Made by a program: the position numbers and the translations under genes
Part shown: positions 1-13,500 of the stretch, in pieces
How the letters are laid out: every line of letters begins with the position of its first letter
Numbering within the stretch: the first letter of the stretch is position 1
Assembly: GCA_036362985.1 (NCBI GenBank)
Contig: JAYGXS010000008.1
Location: 19,596,997 to 19,660,996, forward strand
Source: Ligula intestinalis
Lineage: Eukaryota; Platyhelminthes; Cestoda; Diphyllobothriidea; Diphyllobothriidae
Direction: 5' to 3'
DNA length: 64,000 nt
Notes under the pieces: model-generated
Seen by the model: only the letters and a program-made list of their open reading frames with translations
Database searches by the model: none
Told to the model about the DNA's origin: nothing

Positions 1-60
1 AAGTGCTGTTCTTTCACTCTATGATGTCTTCTCGGAGGGTGAGTTTGAGATGATCACGTT

Positions 61-400
61 TTACCGTGTCGGAGGTGGACAAGGCAGCCAGCTAACACAT
101 TTACGAGACGTACTATCAGCCCCGTAGTGGTTGTGTGTGTAGGAGCGGCCTGGCTCCTTCTGATTCCCTGGTTGCGTAAATCCTGGGATTTGTGTGTCCA
201 GGAGGCCAGGTTTTGCTGTGGCGCACACAGACCGGTTCACCGGCCCTTTCACGCCTCCGGTCTTCTTCACTCTGTCTTGAGACCAGGCTGAGGTGGTTGA
301 GGAAGAGGGAGGGAGAGAACGGTAGATTCTGAAAAAGTCAAGTATCACTTTATACTAATTCACGTGCAAGTCACTATCCCTGCATAACTCTAGTGTGGAG
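61..400. repeat. Dispersed repeat family Y, partial copy
   Basis: ACAAGGCAGCCAGCT, the CACAGACCGGTTCACCGGC segment and CCTCCGGTCTTCTTCACTC align with 32600-32890. No coding region recognised. 400-1290 holds nothing I recognise. Confidence 0.6.
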
Positions 401-1290
401 TATACGGCAGGAATTGTCGAAAACGACAGTCGGCTGATCAATTTGTCTTCGACAGAACGTCTTGTAGAATAAGCAACGCGGTAGCAGAGGTTTTGTATCT
501 AACACCCAAAACTTAAAAGTTCTAGCTAGGTGCAACTTTGGGAAGATTACTAAGCCGGCCGGTTGATGCAAACACGCCAGAGGACAAGACGTAGAGGCAG
601 AATATGGGGAGGGGACACAAGCATCCCTTCCACCCTCCGAATATTTACAACAATCCGCTATCTGCTTTACTAAGATAAGGTTTTTTCTCGTTTTAACCAA
701 TCAAACATCACAAAAGCTGACGCTTACCGTTTGCCTGCAGCAGTGGGTTGGGTGCAGGGAGGGTAACGTACGCGTTAAATAGTTTACAGTGATGGTAGGC
801 TTGCATTGAATATACCACACTCGCACTTCAATCTCACTCAACATAGTCCTTTGTCAATGAGATCGGAGGTCAGGTGGTGCCCAGTTACCGATAATGCTAA
901 ACAATCCATCTGCGAATGTTTGGTTCGCCCTTGATGAAACAAGTTTTCACGGGAAAAAAGACGAGTTTTCGATTCGTATCTCTTTGCTGTGATAATGATT
1001 AATTAATTCCACATTGGATAAGGTTTGAACTGCCCCCTTTTCACCCTTTCGCTGTCAGCGCCTCTTCGTAATCACTCGCGTAAAGTTGTTCGCGTTTTGA
1101 TCTAACCCACATTGGTTTCATTCAAATACAATATTAACAGTTCACCTTACACTCGTATACTTCAAGGTGTACTGTAGTTTTCTTATGCATTCTTTCCAGG
1201 ATGCTGTTTTTCTCAATCAATATTTCCGACATACTTTAAGATATACTCTTCTTCGTCCGTCTATTCCAACACTACTCCGTCAATCACAAG

Positions 1291-1501
1291 CTCGGGCCCA
1301 AGATTCAAATGATTGTTCAAATGTTCAAGGAACTACTCATCTTTATGGTCATCTTAGCCGTCTTCCTCGTATCCTCGGGTGTTGCAATGCAGAGTCTCCT
1401 ATACCCTTACCGGACAGAATTTAATGCCTCAGTTCTGCTGGACGTTGTCTACATACCCTACTACCGCATCTACGGCGAACTGAACCTCGACGAGGCGAAC
1501 G
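1291..1501 (+). CDS. TRPM gene A exon: S5 and pore helix
   Basis: A 211-nt exon reading from LGPKIQMIVQMFKELL into a hydrophobic S5 helix (VILAVFLVSSGVAM) and then a pore-helix segment with VVYIPYYRIYGELN. The YGELN stretch sits where TRPM proteins carry their selectivity filter, here with Glu and Asp residues nearby. The acceptor is the AG of a CACAAG ending at 1290 and the donor is G|GTATGT at 1502. The exon leaves one base (G) that joins CT of the next exon to make an Ala codon. A 96%-identical copy of this exon lies at 22060-22270. Confidence 0.87.
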
Positions 1502-4500
1502 GTATGTTTACTGTTACCTCCTATCCTTTGTGGAAATAGCGAAACCTTATTGCGAATGAATGAAAAACGTTTGCGTGAATCAGGAAGACGAGTTGTCGTG
1601 CACCAGATCAATTTGTTTATTGAAAACAAGCAACAGTAATAGGGACAGGAACACATAAAGAGGGCGGAAAGATCGAGGAAACCCATTAAGCACAAATGTC
1701 GGCCGTGCGAGTATACCTGCAGAAAGTAATTTATGCTGGCGTCAGATCGATAGATCGATTGACGGAATTCTCAATCGAGGTCCAGGATTCAAGCAATGCC
1801 CGGCCTGTCTTGCTGCCGGCATGGGCGATTATTTTCACAGCTGCAAAGTTAAAGTCGTGACCCGTCTCGTACGTGCGGACAAGAACTTGCGACAATGCGC
1901 CACCCCGTCTGACAGCTAGCTTATGTTCGAGTATGCGTTCAGTTTGCCCTCTATAGTAAAAAGAACAGCTTAAGCATGGAATGTGATACACTTTACCTCA
2001 TTGCTGACTGTGTAGAAAGAAATAGTATTTTCCTGCAGTGCCAGCTGCTGAGTAACCATAGTCAGAAATTACACGTAAATGTGTTTAAATATCTGAAACT
2101 GAATACGATTATTTAATATGTGCAATTCTAAGGTTTTAAACTTGCCGTTGTCCGCGATGAGAAGACTGATCATTAATGAATCTGCTGACAAATTCCTTTG
2201 AATAGTAAGCAGCAAAATTCCGCGAAAAGTCCGCATTGACAGATCATCGCGATGCTTCCATAATGTTTCAGGAAGTATTTTTTTGTAAATCAGAAAATGA
2301 AGCGTGTAATACTGAATTATCATTGAGTAATCCGACAGAGACATAGGACTCTAGGATGGCCACTTATGGCTCACAAGCCGTCGTCAGCTGGAGACACCGA
2401 ACTCCAGTGTTACGGCTAAAATTTCTGGCACACTCGAGTCTCGAACCCGCGATCTCTCCGGTCAGGGCAAACGTCCTAACCATTGAGTTACTGTCCGCCG
2501 TCTTGTCAGTTTTAGATCAGGAGTATATAGTAGCATGCAATCGCAAACCGATTTGCTCTGGACGTACTGAATTATACTCATGGATGAGCGCACAGTAAAC
2601 CCTGGTTACTGATATAATAAGCAGAAAGTGGACTGTTAAAACAGTGAACTCGATATCCCACATATAGATGGGCTTGCCAATTATATTATTTGTTGAGCAA
2701 GAAACTGGCTAACGAAAGCTGGATTATTCTGCACAATAAACATCGGCAGTTGGTGAATTGTGCCAGATCTTCTTTTTATTGTAAGAAGTTGGAAACCCGG
2801 GAGCTAATGAAAACCGATAACTGTGCCCTTGGTATCTTCGTAGAAGTATACTCTGCAAACTATTCTGTCACTACTGATCTATATAAAAGTTTTCAACGGG
2901 TCAGTTTGTCCCCCGGATACAAAGTCATTCCCGAAAGAAGGCTTTTTATGAATATTCGTTTTATAGGTGGAGTTAAGAATCATTATAGGTTGCCCTTGGT
3001 TTTTCTCCCTACCAATGGACACATATCCATCGGCTATTGTCGAAAACGTGGCATCAGTTTGGCAAAATTGTACCAATTCTCAAGTTGCAGCTCATTTGAG
3101 GAGACCCGGCCACACATTCGCCTTTAATGAAGCCGAGCATCTCACAAGAGATGATAATCGTGCTGATCGAGTATTACTTGAGTCATGGTTCACGGCTACT
3201 AGTAAAAAAACAAGTTCAACGACTGACCTAATTCATATCCAGTGCTGAGACTCAATTTGGCCAAATCAAGTGGCCACTTGGGGAAAGCATGGACCACCGC
3301 CTCATCTAACGCCAACAACGGGAACCAGATAACCGAGCAATCATCACGCCCGAGTCCATTACGCGTGATGAAAGTGAGAGCTCGCATACCGGTCAACAGA
3401 CTACCAAGAAGGCAGTTACTGTTAATTGTCATTGTGTGTTTGCAGGAGTGACTATTTCCTACAAATACTACAAATTCTTGAGCATATGTTACCCGTATCT
3501 GCTACTGCTTTCTGCGTATGTCTCTGATGATGAATACGCCACGGATCTCGAAGCTTTTGGCGAATAAAAGTATTGTCCCAGCGATCGAGTCGTCTTCTTC
3601 TCAATGATAATTTTCTGCTGGATTCGAAAGGGATGCGGCATTTGTTGCCCCAATCGAGGTTCATAGGGGAATCGGCTGCCCCGTTTTGTCTGGACTTCCA
3701 ACTTCGAGTTATGAAAAGACACTGGCGATCCCTAACTAAGCAGTATTACTGAAAAGCAAATACGAATCAAGTTGGGGCTATTGTTTCCAACCGGTTTGCC
3801 ATTTTCAGATGCCGGACCTCAGATTCAGATAGAACAACTGTCGTATGTGAGTTCGTCACTTACAATCACTGTTGTCTATCTGCATACTTCAGACTGTAGG
3901 GCATCCAGGCCGCATGCTAAATTTGTTGAGTTGCATGCTCGACTATGCTGGGGGCAACTTAGCTTAGAATAGTTATCTTAGTTTCGTTTCTTTGGTGGAT
4001 GGACGTTCAACAGTCATCTTAATTGTCCAGTTTGTCCTTGAGGTTTACTCTTAAGCCCCGCAAGCGGCCACACAGCGACTTGTATTATGGGCAGATCAAC
4101 ATTACGGAAGGGACTCAGGCAGCCTGGAATGGCTTTAGCTAGAGCCGTCACAAATTAACCATACCCGGCCCCAAACGGTGCACCACCGGGGGCTCGAACT
4201 CGCAACCTGCTGATTATAAGTCAGTTACCCTAATTCATTGAGTCACCTATTCGTCCTTTGTTACCGGTTTCCATCAAAACATATTAACCTTGGTGAATGG
4301 ACGCTCACCGATCGTTTACGGGCCTCCGTTCTGCCTCGGGGTTCAACCTCGTGTCCTGCCAGCAGCCACACAGCTGTTAGGCATGAGACGTTTACCAACA
4401 GAGGTTGGCAGTCTTCGCAAGACGCAAAGTACCGAACATGCGAAAGCAGTGTGGCGAAATGATGTTAATTCTCAAGTTGCAGCTCATTCAGCGAGACTTA

Positions 4501-7500
4501 GCAACACATTCACATTTAAAGAGGCCAAACTTCTCGCAACAGGTGACAATCGGGTTAGTTGAGAATTACTTGAGTCATGGTTCACGGGTCCAAATCCATC
4601 AACAGGTGCAACTATTTGCCCAATCAATATTCGGTACCGAGACTCAATTCGGCCAAAGCAAGTCGCCACTTTGGGAACGGACAGGCCACCGCCTCATCCC
4701 ATACCAGTACCAGAGGGCAAAATAACCGGGCAATCATCACACCTTAGTCCCCCACGCATGACGAAGAGTCACCATATCAGAGCCCGCATGCCGTTCAATA
4801 GACTAACAACGCTTACGAAGGCAATTACGGTTGTCTTCGTATGTTTGCAGATATTATTGTAGCCTATAAATACTGCAGATTCCTATGCATGTGCTACTCT
4901 ATCTGCTGTTGCTCTCTGAATATGTCTCTGATGACGAATCAGTGACGGATATAGAAACGTCAGTCGAGCAAAAGTATTGTTTCACCGATCGAGTCGTCCT
5001 CTTGTCCATTCCTTCCTGGGACTCGTATATTCGCTTGTTGAAGCTATTTTGTTTTTGATTGTCAAAGACCCACCAAGATGGTCCAACTCACAAAGGGATT
5101 GCCGCCATTCGGCCGCACGGAAAGAGCCCCAACATCTCAGAACTGCAAGGCTGTGTATTTTAAGAATACTCACTAAAATATCTCAGCGTTGGCATAAACC
5201 TATTTGAAATTGTGCCTGTCAGAAGAGTAGTCAGCTAATATTACTACTACTAGATTCTTCGTGCATAAGGCACATCAACGATTTAACAGTATTTGTTGCC
5301 TCAAGCTGATTATAAAGCAAAGTATCCAAAGACACTGACAGTCCGAATCTTAGTATTTCTACTAAAAAACTGCGAATCCAATTGGGCTAGTAGTTTCCAA
5401 CATGTTTGCCATCATCAGATAGCCAGACCGTAAATGCAGGTCAGAGAGCTCTGATACGTGAGTTCGTTCTGTAAATCAGAAGGTATCGCTCAAGACCGCT
5501 GTCTCTTAGCTGCAAAGTCCCAAGTGTATTCAACAAAATATGCGCCTGCAGATCATGCTAGAGCATGCTAGGCTTTTTTCTTGATGTATTTCTATATTGG
5601 CGGTGACTGAGTTTGTAACCGTTTTCCCAATTTCGTTTCTTTGGTGGGGTGAGGGGGTGTTTATTGATCATTTATGAACTTAACTTGCCCCGTACTGCCT
5701 TGGGGCTCAGCCTCCAGCCACTTCAGCAGCCGTACAGTGGCGACAGATCAATATCACCGACAGAGACCAGGAAGACTTGAATGGCAATTTATGGTTTGTG
5801 AGCCATCACCAGACAGCCATATGCGACCCCCGCTTGTACACCACCCGAGGCTCGAACTCGAGACCTTCTAAGTCAAGGTCAAAAGCTCTAATTTATTGAG
5901 TCACAGGTTCCTTTACTTGTAGGTTCCGATCAAGAAGGATAAAAGTTTGTAGATATACACTCCACGACCAGTTTTTGGCCGCAATCGTTTGGTTCTGCCT
6001 CAGGGTTTATCCTCAAGTCATGCCAGTAGCTATATAGCAGCTAATTTGGTCAGGGGAATTATCAGTCCTTATCTGCTTCTCAAAACGCCACCGTGATCGT
6101 CCAACGTATAGACAGGTCAACCTATTGGTCGGCATGAGAAACAGAAACATGAAGGCCTATACTTTAACAAAACTCACCAGAACGCCTCTGCATTGGCAAA
6201 AACCTTTTTTTATATTGTGTCCGGTAAAAGTTTAATTAATTACAACTGCGTGGCCGACCACTTCCTTGACAATGTAGTCATGGACACTTAAGCGCCCTAT
6301 ATCTCATGCTTTCAGCTATCAAATCCGATTGTACAGTCGCAGACGGGAACATGTGTCCAATGTACAATTTCCTCGTGCCTCTGCTAATGGCGATTTACAT
6401 GATTGCTGTTGCCGTTCTCCTCATCAATCTCCTCATCGCCATCTTCAGGTGAGTTGGGTCTACTTTCAGAGATTTTTTAGCGCATAAACACTTCATCGGG
6501 TAGGTTGTCAGGAAAAAGCGAAATTGCAGCAACAGTACAGCCTGTTGTTTTGTGTTTATGCCTTGCTAATTAAGCCGTCATTATTTAGTTTATTTGAGGT
6601 CGGTTCAGTTTTATTAGGGAAGAGATGGGCGAGTGCCATTGAATTCTTTATTGGTTACAAAATGCCTAAGAAAAGCATGAATACAGAAGAAGAATTTTTA
6701 AAAGCGATTATTTATTAATTTAGTTATAAGTGAGAAACTGTTGGCTAGCCGAAAACAGCCAACAAAAATGACTGCTAACCTACAATGAGTAGTATAATTA
6801 CATGCAAATGGTTTGCAATTCGCGTATAGTCGGCATGTAAATAGCTTGAAGTCTATCCAGCTTGCTTTTACGTGAAGTTGCAAAGGCGGTCACACTGCGT
6901 CATACACTGCAATCACTCTGTTACTTAAGGCAACAATTTGCGTGCATTGATCCCTGCTTTGCCTGGGGATAAGCGTGCAAAGTAGGCGTTTAAATCCGAG
7001 GGAAAAATCATTGGGAACAGAACAATAGTCCAGGCCATTCACAATGCGGAACGTTTATATGCGATCCCCTCCTAATTCCTTGTAGAAAAGGGGAACTAGG
7101 CTGAGGCAGTGTTTTCGGACCTTTGCCAATTTTTTTCGCTCGTCTCTGGACCCTTCCTAAGACGGTACAGCATTTGACAGTCCAAGTTTTCCATGCATGT
7201 ATGGCGAATTCCAGCTGCGGTCGAAAGAAACTTCCAAATATTTTGGAAAAGTTGTCTTTTTCAACTCCCATAAATGCTCGTCTAATCAAGTGTAATGTAG
7301 ATTTGGCCGACTTCACCGACAACGAGGTTACCCACAAAACCATGTCCTTCTGATTCTCAACTAGTTGTAGCGGTGTCCCATTTAAGGAATAAACCAGCTG
7401 GCTGGATGCTCCACAACTGCCAATTTGAAGAAATTTGTTTTTACCATTATTGAAAGGCGTTAGCCAACGCTTTGACCAGTACTCCAATCTGTTCAATTAG

Positions 7501-10500
7501 CTTGCAGACGGTCTCCATCTGCCGTATTTTATAAAACGCTCCATGATTTTATGTTGTCGGTGAACAAAGGGACATCACAGCCTTTGTCCCTGACGCATTC
7601 GTTGATGAAAACGAGGAATATTGTGAGACCTAAAACTGAGCACTGTGGGACGCCACTCACCACAGGTACCCCCGAGGACTGCTGGAGACGGACTTGTACT
7701 GTTTGGGATCGTCTTGTCAAGAAGGGTTGGATACATAGGAATAGGGTCCCGCAAACGCGTGCGCTGCGCAGTTTATGCAGGAGACCTCGATGAGGGACGG
7801 TGTCGAGCGCGTTTTTGAAGTCAATCTAGATGGTATGCGTCATTTTGCCTTCATCAGTGTTTTAGTTCAGCGATCAAGTGAGAAGAGCAGATTTGTAAGA
7901 CAGGAATTACCACAATGAAAGCCGTTTTGGGCATGTAAAAGGAGGCGGTTTTGCTCGAGGAACTGCATCAACGCACCCTTAATGATTTGTTTAATGGTTT
8001 TACAACAAATGGAGGTGAGACTCGCCGGCCGGTTTATTATTTTTGGACGCTCGGCTTCCACTCTTGAAAAGGGAAGTGATCGTCGCTGTCTTCTATGCAG
8101 AGGATAGGCACCCAGTAACAAATGAAGCCTGGAAGATTAAGGCTAGGGGCCACATCCATGTAACCCACTTCTATATAGTACCGATCAAAAACCGACAATA
8201 CGGCAGACTCGTGGCTCAATGATTAGAAAGTTCACCCTGGCTGGATAAACACGAGTTTAAAACTCGGTTTTGGCGTAAATTTCCGCCACTACACTGGAGT
8301 TGGGGTATCGCCACCTGACGACGGTAAATAAGCCAGAAGACGCCTTCGTGGATGTCCGCTGCCTTTGTCGGTAATAAATTGTCACTAAAACTTTGCGAGT
8401 AACATTACTATTTCGCCTTGCAACAAATATGCTAGGGGTACCAATATCCCACAAAAAGGCATCAACCAGGATGGGTGCATCGTGAAACAGATCGGTCTAC
8501 AGTTACCCATTTATATATAGCTTGCTTTACCGGTAGGCTTGAACAAAGTCCAGCATTGGTTTCTTTCAAACGTTTTTTTTTCTGGTTTCAGCAATGTTTT
8601 CTCTTCCGTCGAACTCAATTCTCGTGAGGTTTGGAAATTCACACGGTACTCACTGATGATCGAGTACAGATCAAAGACAATCCTCCCACCACCATTCCTA
8701 CTGTTCGAGGTGCTTGTAGAGCTGGTCATTGCACTCATTTGTGCTTGCAAGAGACCGAAAAGGAGAGAAATTGGCAAGTCCTTTACAACGAACATGCACT
8801 TCTCATGCTATACTTTTCGTTGTGTTCACGTCAGACTGAAAAAAAAATAATGTTTCATATTTGCCTCTGCTATAGAGACAATACCAGAAATTGATCAGGA
8901 GGTGGAGTACATGCAACGCTGGGCAGTCATGAAAATAGCCGAGGAGGAAGAAAATTCAACACACGAATCTGTAGAAGGACGTCTGAAAAGCATCCAAACT
9001 ACGTGAGTTTCAATATTGACCTAATATATAGTTACTACTTAATTAAATTAAGTAACATTGTCTGTTAGTAACTCCTCATGCATGCCGTTTACTGTCAAAA
9101 TGTGGCTAACAGTCATTTCTTGTTTATTAGTGTTCTTTTTGCAAATGCTTATCTTTGTATCGTTTCCTGGTTCAAATTTAAAGTATGCAAGTACTGTAGA
9201 ATGTAATGGAACCAATAAATTTAACGATTGTTTGTCACCTGTTGCGTCTTACTGCATAAAAGGAGAAACGGGTTGGGAATAAACGATTGATTCTAAACAG
9301 AAAATAATCGATGGAAAACAACGATCTCATACTAAAATGCCATGTAGGCTAATCAATTATGGTTGTAGTTTAAAACACACCGTCGGAAGCAAAACTGGGG
9401 AAAATCTTTTGAAGCAAAAATTTGAGAGGAAAATGTGTAAATCAGGAAGCTAGATGTTTCCTACACAAAATTGGGTAATACGCGCACTTCAACTGTTTGC
9501 ATAGGCCTAATTTTAACCTTCATACAATCTGGCTCCCAGATTTACATATTTCCATCCTCTCTTTTTGCCTTAAACGTTTCTTCCCCGTCTTTTGCTTCCT
9601 ATGGGGTGTCCTTGGTTGCTATCATTATTGATTAGCCTTCGTGTTAATTTACAATGACCTTGTTTGGTTTTTTTCCGATTATGTTCTGTTAAAATTCATC
9701 TTATTGTATATTCACCCACGTTCCTCGTATTATGCATCGAGAGGCAACAGCTGACTTGCGCTCGCTAATTTTCGTGATTCCATCAAATTGCACGATACTT
9801 CTGTATCTGTTTGTTGAGGGGAAGATAGGTAAACGTCTTTGAACTTCCTTTTGGTAGCAGGATGATATGAAATATCTGAATGCAAAGAAAGATATAACAG
9901 GTACGTCAATTACACGTTGCGGGTAGAGATATCACATTGCTACTCGCTTATCACGAGTAGCATAATGTAATGTAATGTTTTGTTGCGTGGATGAATGATT
10001 TAAAACTGCTGATCTGTCTGCATGATTGCCAAGCCAGTTAACTTGTAGTGAATGTTGTACAGTTAGGAAAGCACACAAACATTTCTGTGCTGGTCAGTTC
10101 TTTGCTTGCCGTGAACATGCTTTTCTCAAGTCACATTTTATGACGAATTGGCCTTCAATTTTTTGGGCAACACACGCTTTAGGGTAGAGGAACTGTCGGA
10201 ATGTGTTGGCCTTACACAGAAAGCAACTGAAGTTAATGGCGTTCCAGTAGGTAGGTCCCGGCTTTTTTAGTACCTGGTTTAATTTTCCACCTGTTTTAGT
10301 CTCAAATTGTCTATAGTACTTATTTTACTCCACCATCTTTTTCAATCCAGTAGTTTTCTTGAAATGTTTAGATATTGGAAGGTCTTTGGCGGCAGATTAT
10401 GTGCATAGGGAAATAGTTGACAAGTTATTTAATTGTTTTCTTACAGAAGAAGATAAAACTTTCTCTGGGACCAGGAGTTTATTTGTCCGACGTTTCTTAT

Positions 10501-13500
10501 AACTTGGAGAGCAGGCATTTTAAGTAATGTAATTTCGAGAAAATGCGTTCCTTGGGACAATAAGAAATGTTATTGAGTAAACTTTCGACATTGGACCTCC
10601 AGGTCATCTTCAGGCATAAGAACCTGCGCAACTAAAATCAACATCTCAGAAGTGCTGTTACAGTTATATAGTCGTGAAGTGGGGGTGCTAAATGGCAGTG
10701 GAAAATTGCGTCACTACGTGGCAGGCACTAGTAGTAATATTAACCGAAATAACAAAGTGACTAATTGGCAAATTTAATTTGCGTCGGTCCGGTGTCAGTC
10801 CTTGTCATCCGATGTGGACGCTAATTGAGGTTCACGTTGGTTCGCGGGGGTCAGCTGTAGTCCATTTCATTTTTCTGTGAGATGCTTGTTCTCTTCATCC
10901 AACTCGGTACGTCGGTTGAGGCATGAATCATCGGAATGCATAGCCTCAAGACATTCTCGGCCTTTTTTTTGTGGAGCAAACTCTGACGATGCGTGTTTTT
11001 TCTCATGCAAAGGTGTGTCCTGTGTCAAGGCAATGAATAGCCACTTCGGACTAATGGTTACGTCTCATTCCAAGCAATTGGACTAAACACGCATCCAGAA
11101 GAAGACGACGGACTGATTTATATTCGTCCGTGTCTTTTTCTGCTTTCTGCTAATGTCTCTGATGATGAATCCGCGATCGATCTCGAAGCATCAGGCTTTG
11201 TCAGTTAATTTAAAAAGTTCAATAAACAGCAAGAATAACGGGTTTTCTTGCTAAACCACAGCCTGCCATGAAGAAATCGGAAAACAAGTAATAACAGATT
11301 ATGGGAATGACTGCAGGACCAGTACCGTTTTTGGGGCAAGGACACTTGTAATATTCGGGTGATGTTAAAGGGTTTTTATGAGTGACGTAAAAACAGCGAA
11401 AGAGAAATGCGAAAAAATAAAATTTACACTATTACGCGGCTTATGTATATAAACGGGTAGTGAAAATTCAAGTGTGCAATTCGAAATACGCAAAAGTGGG
11501 AATGGCTGATGAACCTTGACTCATGTATGTGGCAAAAAAACTACAAGTCAACACACCCAAAAGGTATAGAAAGATTTTCTTGTAAAAACAGAACCGAAAG
11601 AAACAATAAATCAAATTAAAATGAAAAAAATACGAACTGAGCAAAGAGAGAAGGGACAAACTGTAATTGCGAGGTAGTAAGCAGTTGATAGGCGGGCCTT
11701 CGAGAGCTTTTCAAGGTCAAACCCGATAAACATGGCATTACTGCAGTCTGTGAATTAATAATCAATACATGGTATAGTTAATAGTGTTTTCATAAGCTGG
11801 ACTCAATCATTAAACCTCAACTTCAACTTCAATCTCACCCTAACCTCAAACTTACCCTTAAAGCTGAACGTAAAAACTAACCACAAACCCAACGTTGACA
11901 CTAACCCCCACCTAAAAACATGAACCACGATATTTACACGCACAGTTTGCAATAATTGTTGCCTGCTTTAAGCGTTTGGCTATAAGTTGCGGTAGCTATC
12001 TAAGAAGACTAACGTTTGGGGTTTGGGGATGAGTACACTTCAGCAGTATTATTGATTCAAAACAGACGTAGATAGCAGGATTTATTGACCTCAACACATT
12101 GCGTGGCAGCTTCTCAACTGCATTTTGTTGTTGATAACGAAAAGAACATACAGCATTAGCAGATAAGCGTATACCAATCAGTTACAGGACACACCCATCC
12201 TGCTTGATGCCTTACGAAACTAACGGTGTGGTAGCCAGAGGGTTTATCGCAGGGATTAAGTAAGTTAAAACCTACCAACTGCGATCTTCAGTCCATGGTT
12301 CCTAGCGGAGAAGAAGTCTTGGGAAGGCCAGAATAGTAAGAAAAGTATATTGTGTACGCGGAGGAACGAAGACTAGAAGAAACAAGATTGACAACTAAGA
12401 GCACGATCTTCCGCTAGAGCGGCGTGATCCAAAGTGATGTCTGGTGGCCGAGGGTGGGTAAAAGGGGACATGTTTAAGGGGCGCTTGGGCAGTCGCGAGA
12501 ACTTGTCCCCGAGTGGAAGTAGGTCAAGTCTCTGAAGGTCAAACCGTCTGTAAGCGCTGACTGAGATATTGGATGACCTTGAGGTAGCTGGCCTTGAAAA
12601 ATGACGCCGGACAAATTAGTAAATGGCATCGGCTGGCAGTGGCCACTACAGGTTTAGGTGACATAAAGTCACATTTGATGCGGACATTTCTCGTCTAACA
12701 GAGAAGCGGTTTTTTTAAATTACCAGCATGTCGTAGCACGTTAAGGTTGTGGGTTATTGGTTCTGAGTGAATAAATCCTGGAATTATCTTTCGGTATAAA
12801 TTAAAATCTTTGGCAGTTCAAAATATTCCGTTATGGGAGATTGTCTTTGAGGCTACAAACCCGACTGAGGTCAAACATCAGACATTCATCTTCTAACTGC
12901 TGAAAAATTGTTTTAAATTGTCAATTTAAATTGTAGGCAGGCATATCGAGGATAATTGTATTTGCTAGCAGTGTGTCATGCTAAAATAAGCCTATAAATT
13001 TATCAAGGCCAGAAATACGTTTTTCTAAAAATATTTATCATCGTTGTTATCAGCAGGGTGTTGATAGTAGACCGCTAAAGCGAGAAACTGATATTTATGT
13101 AAAGCACACTTCTTGGATTTGTAAAAAGAATGCAATCAAATTTCCTTCCAAGAAACTGTTCCTGTACAACCACGTATTTGGTTTTGATATTCCCTCCACG
13201 AACTTCGTATTTCGTAGCTCAAATTCCATAGAAGTTTTTGATTCATCCCCGCCAGGAACGTGTCTTTACATTTTTTAATTTTTAGTAAAAGACTACTCTT
13301 ATTATTGAGACTTTATTTCAATCCCTCATTTTATTGAACAAGTATTATGTCAAAATGTTGTGTTAATGCTTTGAGATTAAAAAAGTATTTAGTTGATTGT
13401 ATAAACCGAACCTAGAGAGATGCCAGTGAATATTTATTTCTCGACAGAGAACAGATAGACGATTTTACATGCGTTTAAAATTAACTTTCACTGTACCCTC

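Larger units (their letters stand above)
1190..2535. repeat. Segmental duplication, copy 1 (partner about 21985-23385)
   Basis: By eye the two blocks run collinear from just before the S5/pore exon, through the start of the intron and the antisense PLE nuclease fragment, to the end of a SINE copy. The exon is about 96% identical; the intron just after it is nearer 88%, with small indels. Left edges coincide at a shared TCCAGGAT; right edges fade near a shared TTTTAGATC-GGAGTA. Confidence 0.8.

Noticed and set aside
9058..9282. 74-codon frame with a hydrophobic stretch in TRPM intron 4
   Set aside because: No splice signals in phase with the flanking exons and no recognised motif.
11815..11935. 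Interstitial telomere-like sequence (CCCTAACC words)
   Set aside because: Only isolated CCCTAA words in a C/A-rich stretch, without regular six-base periodicity.
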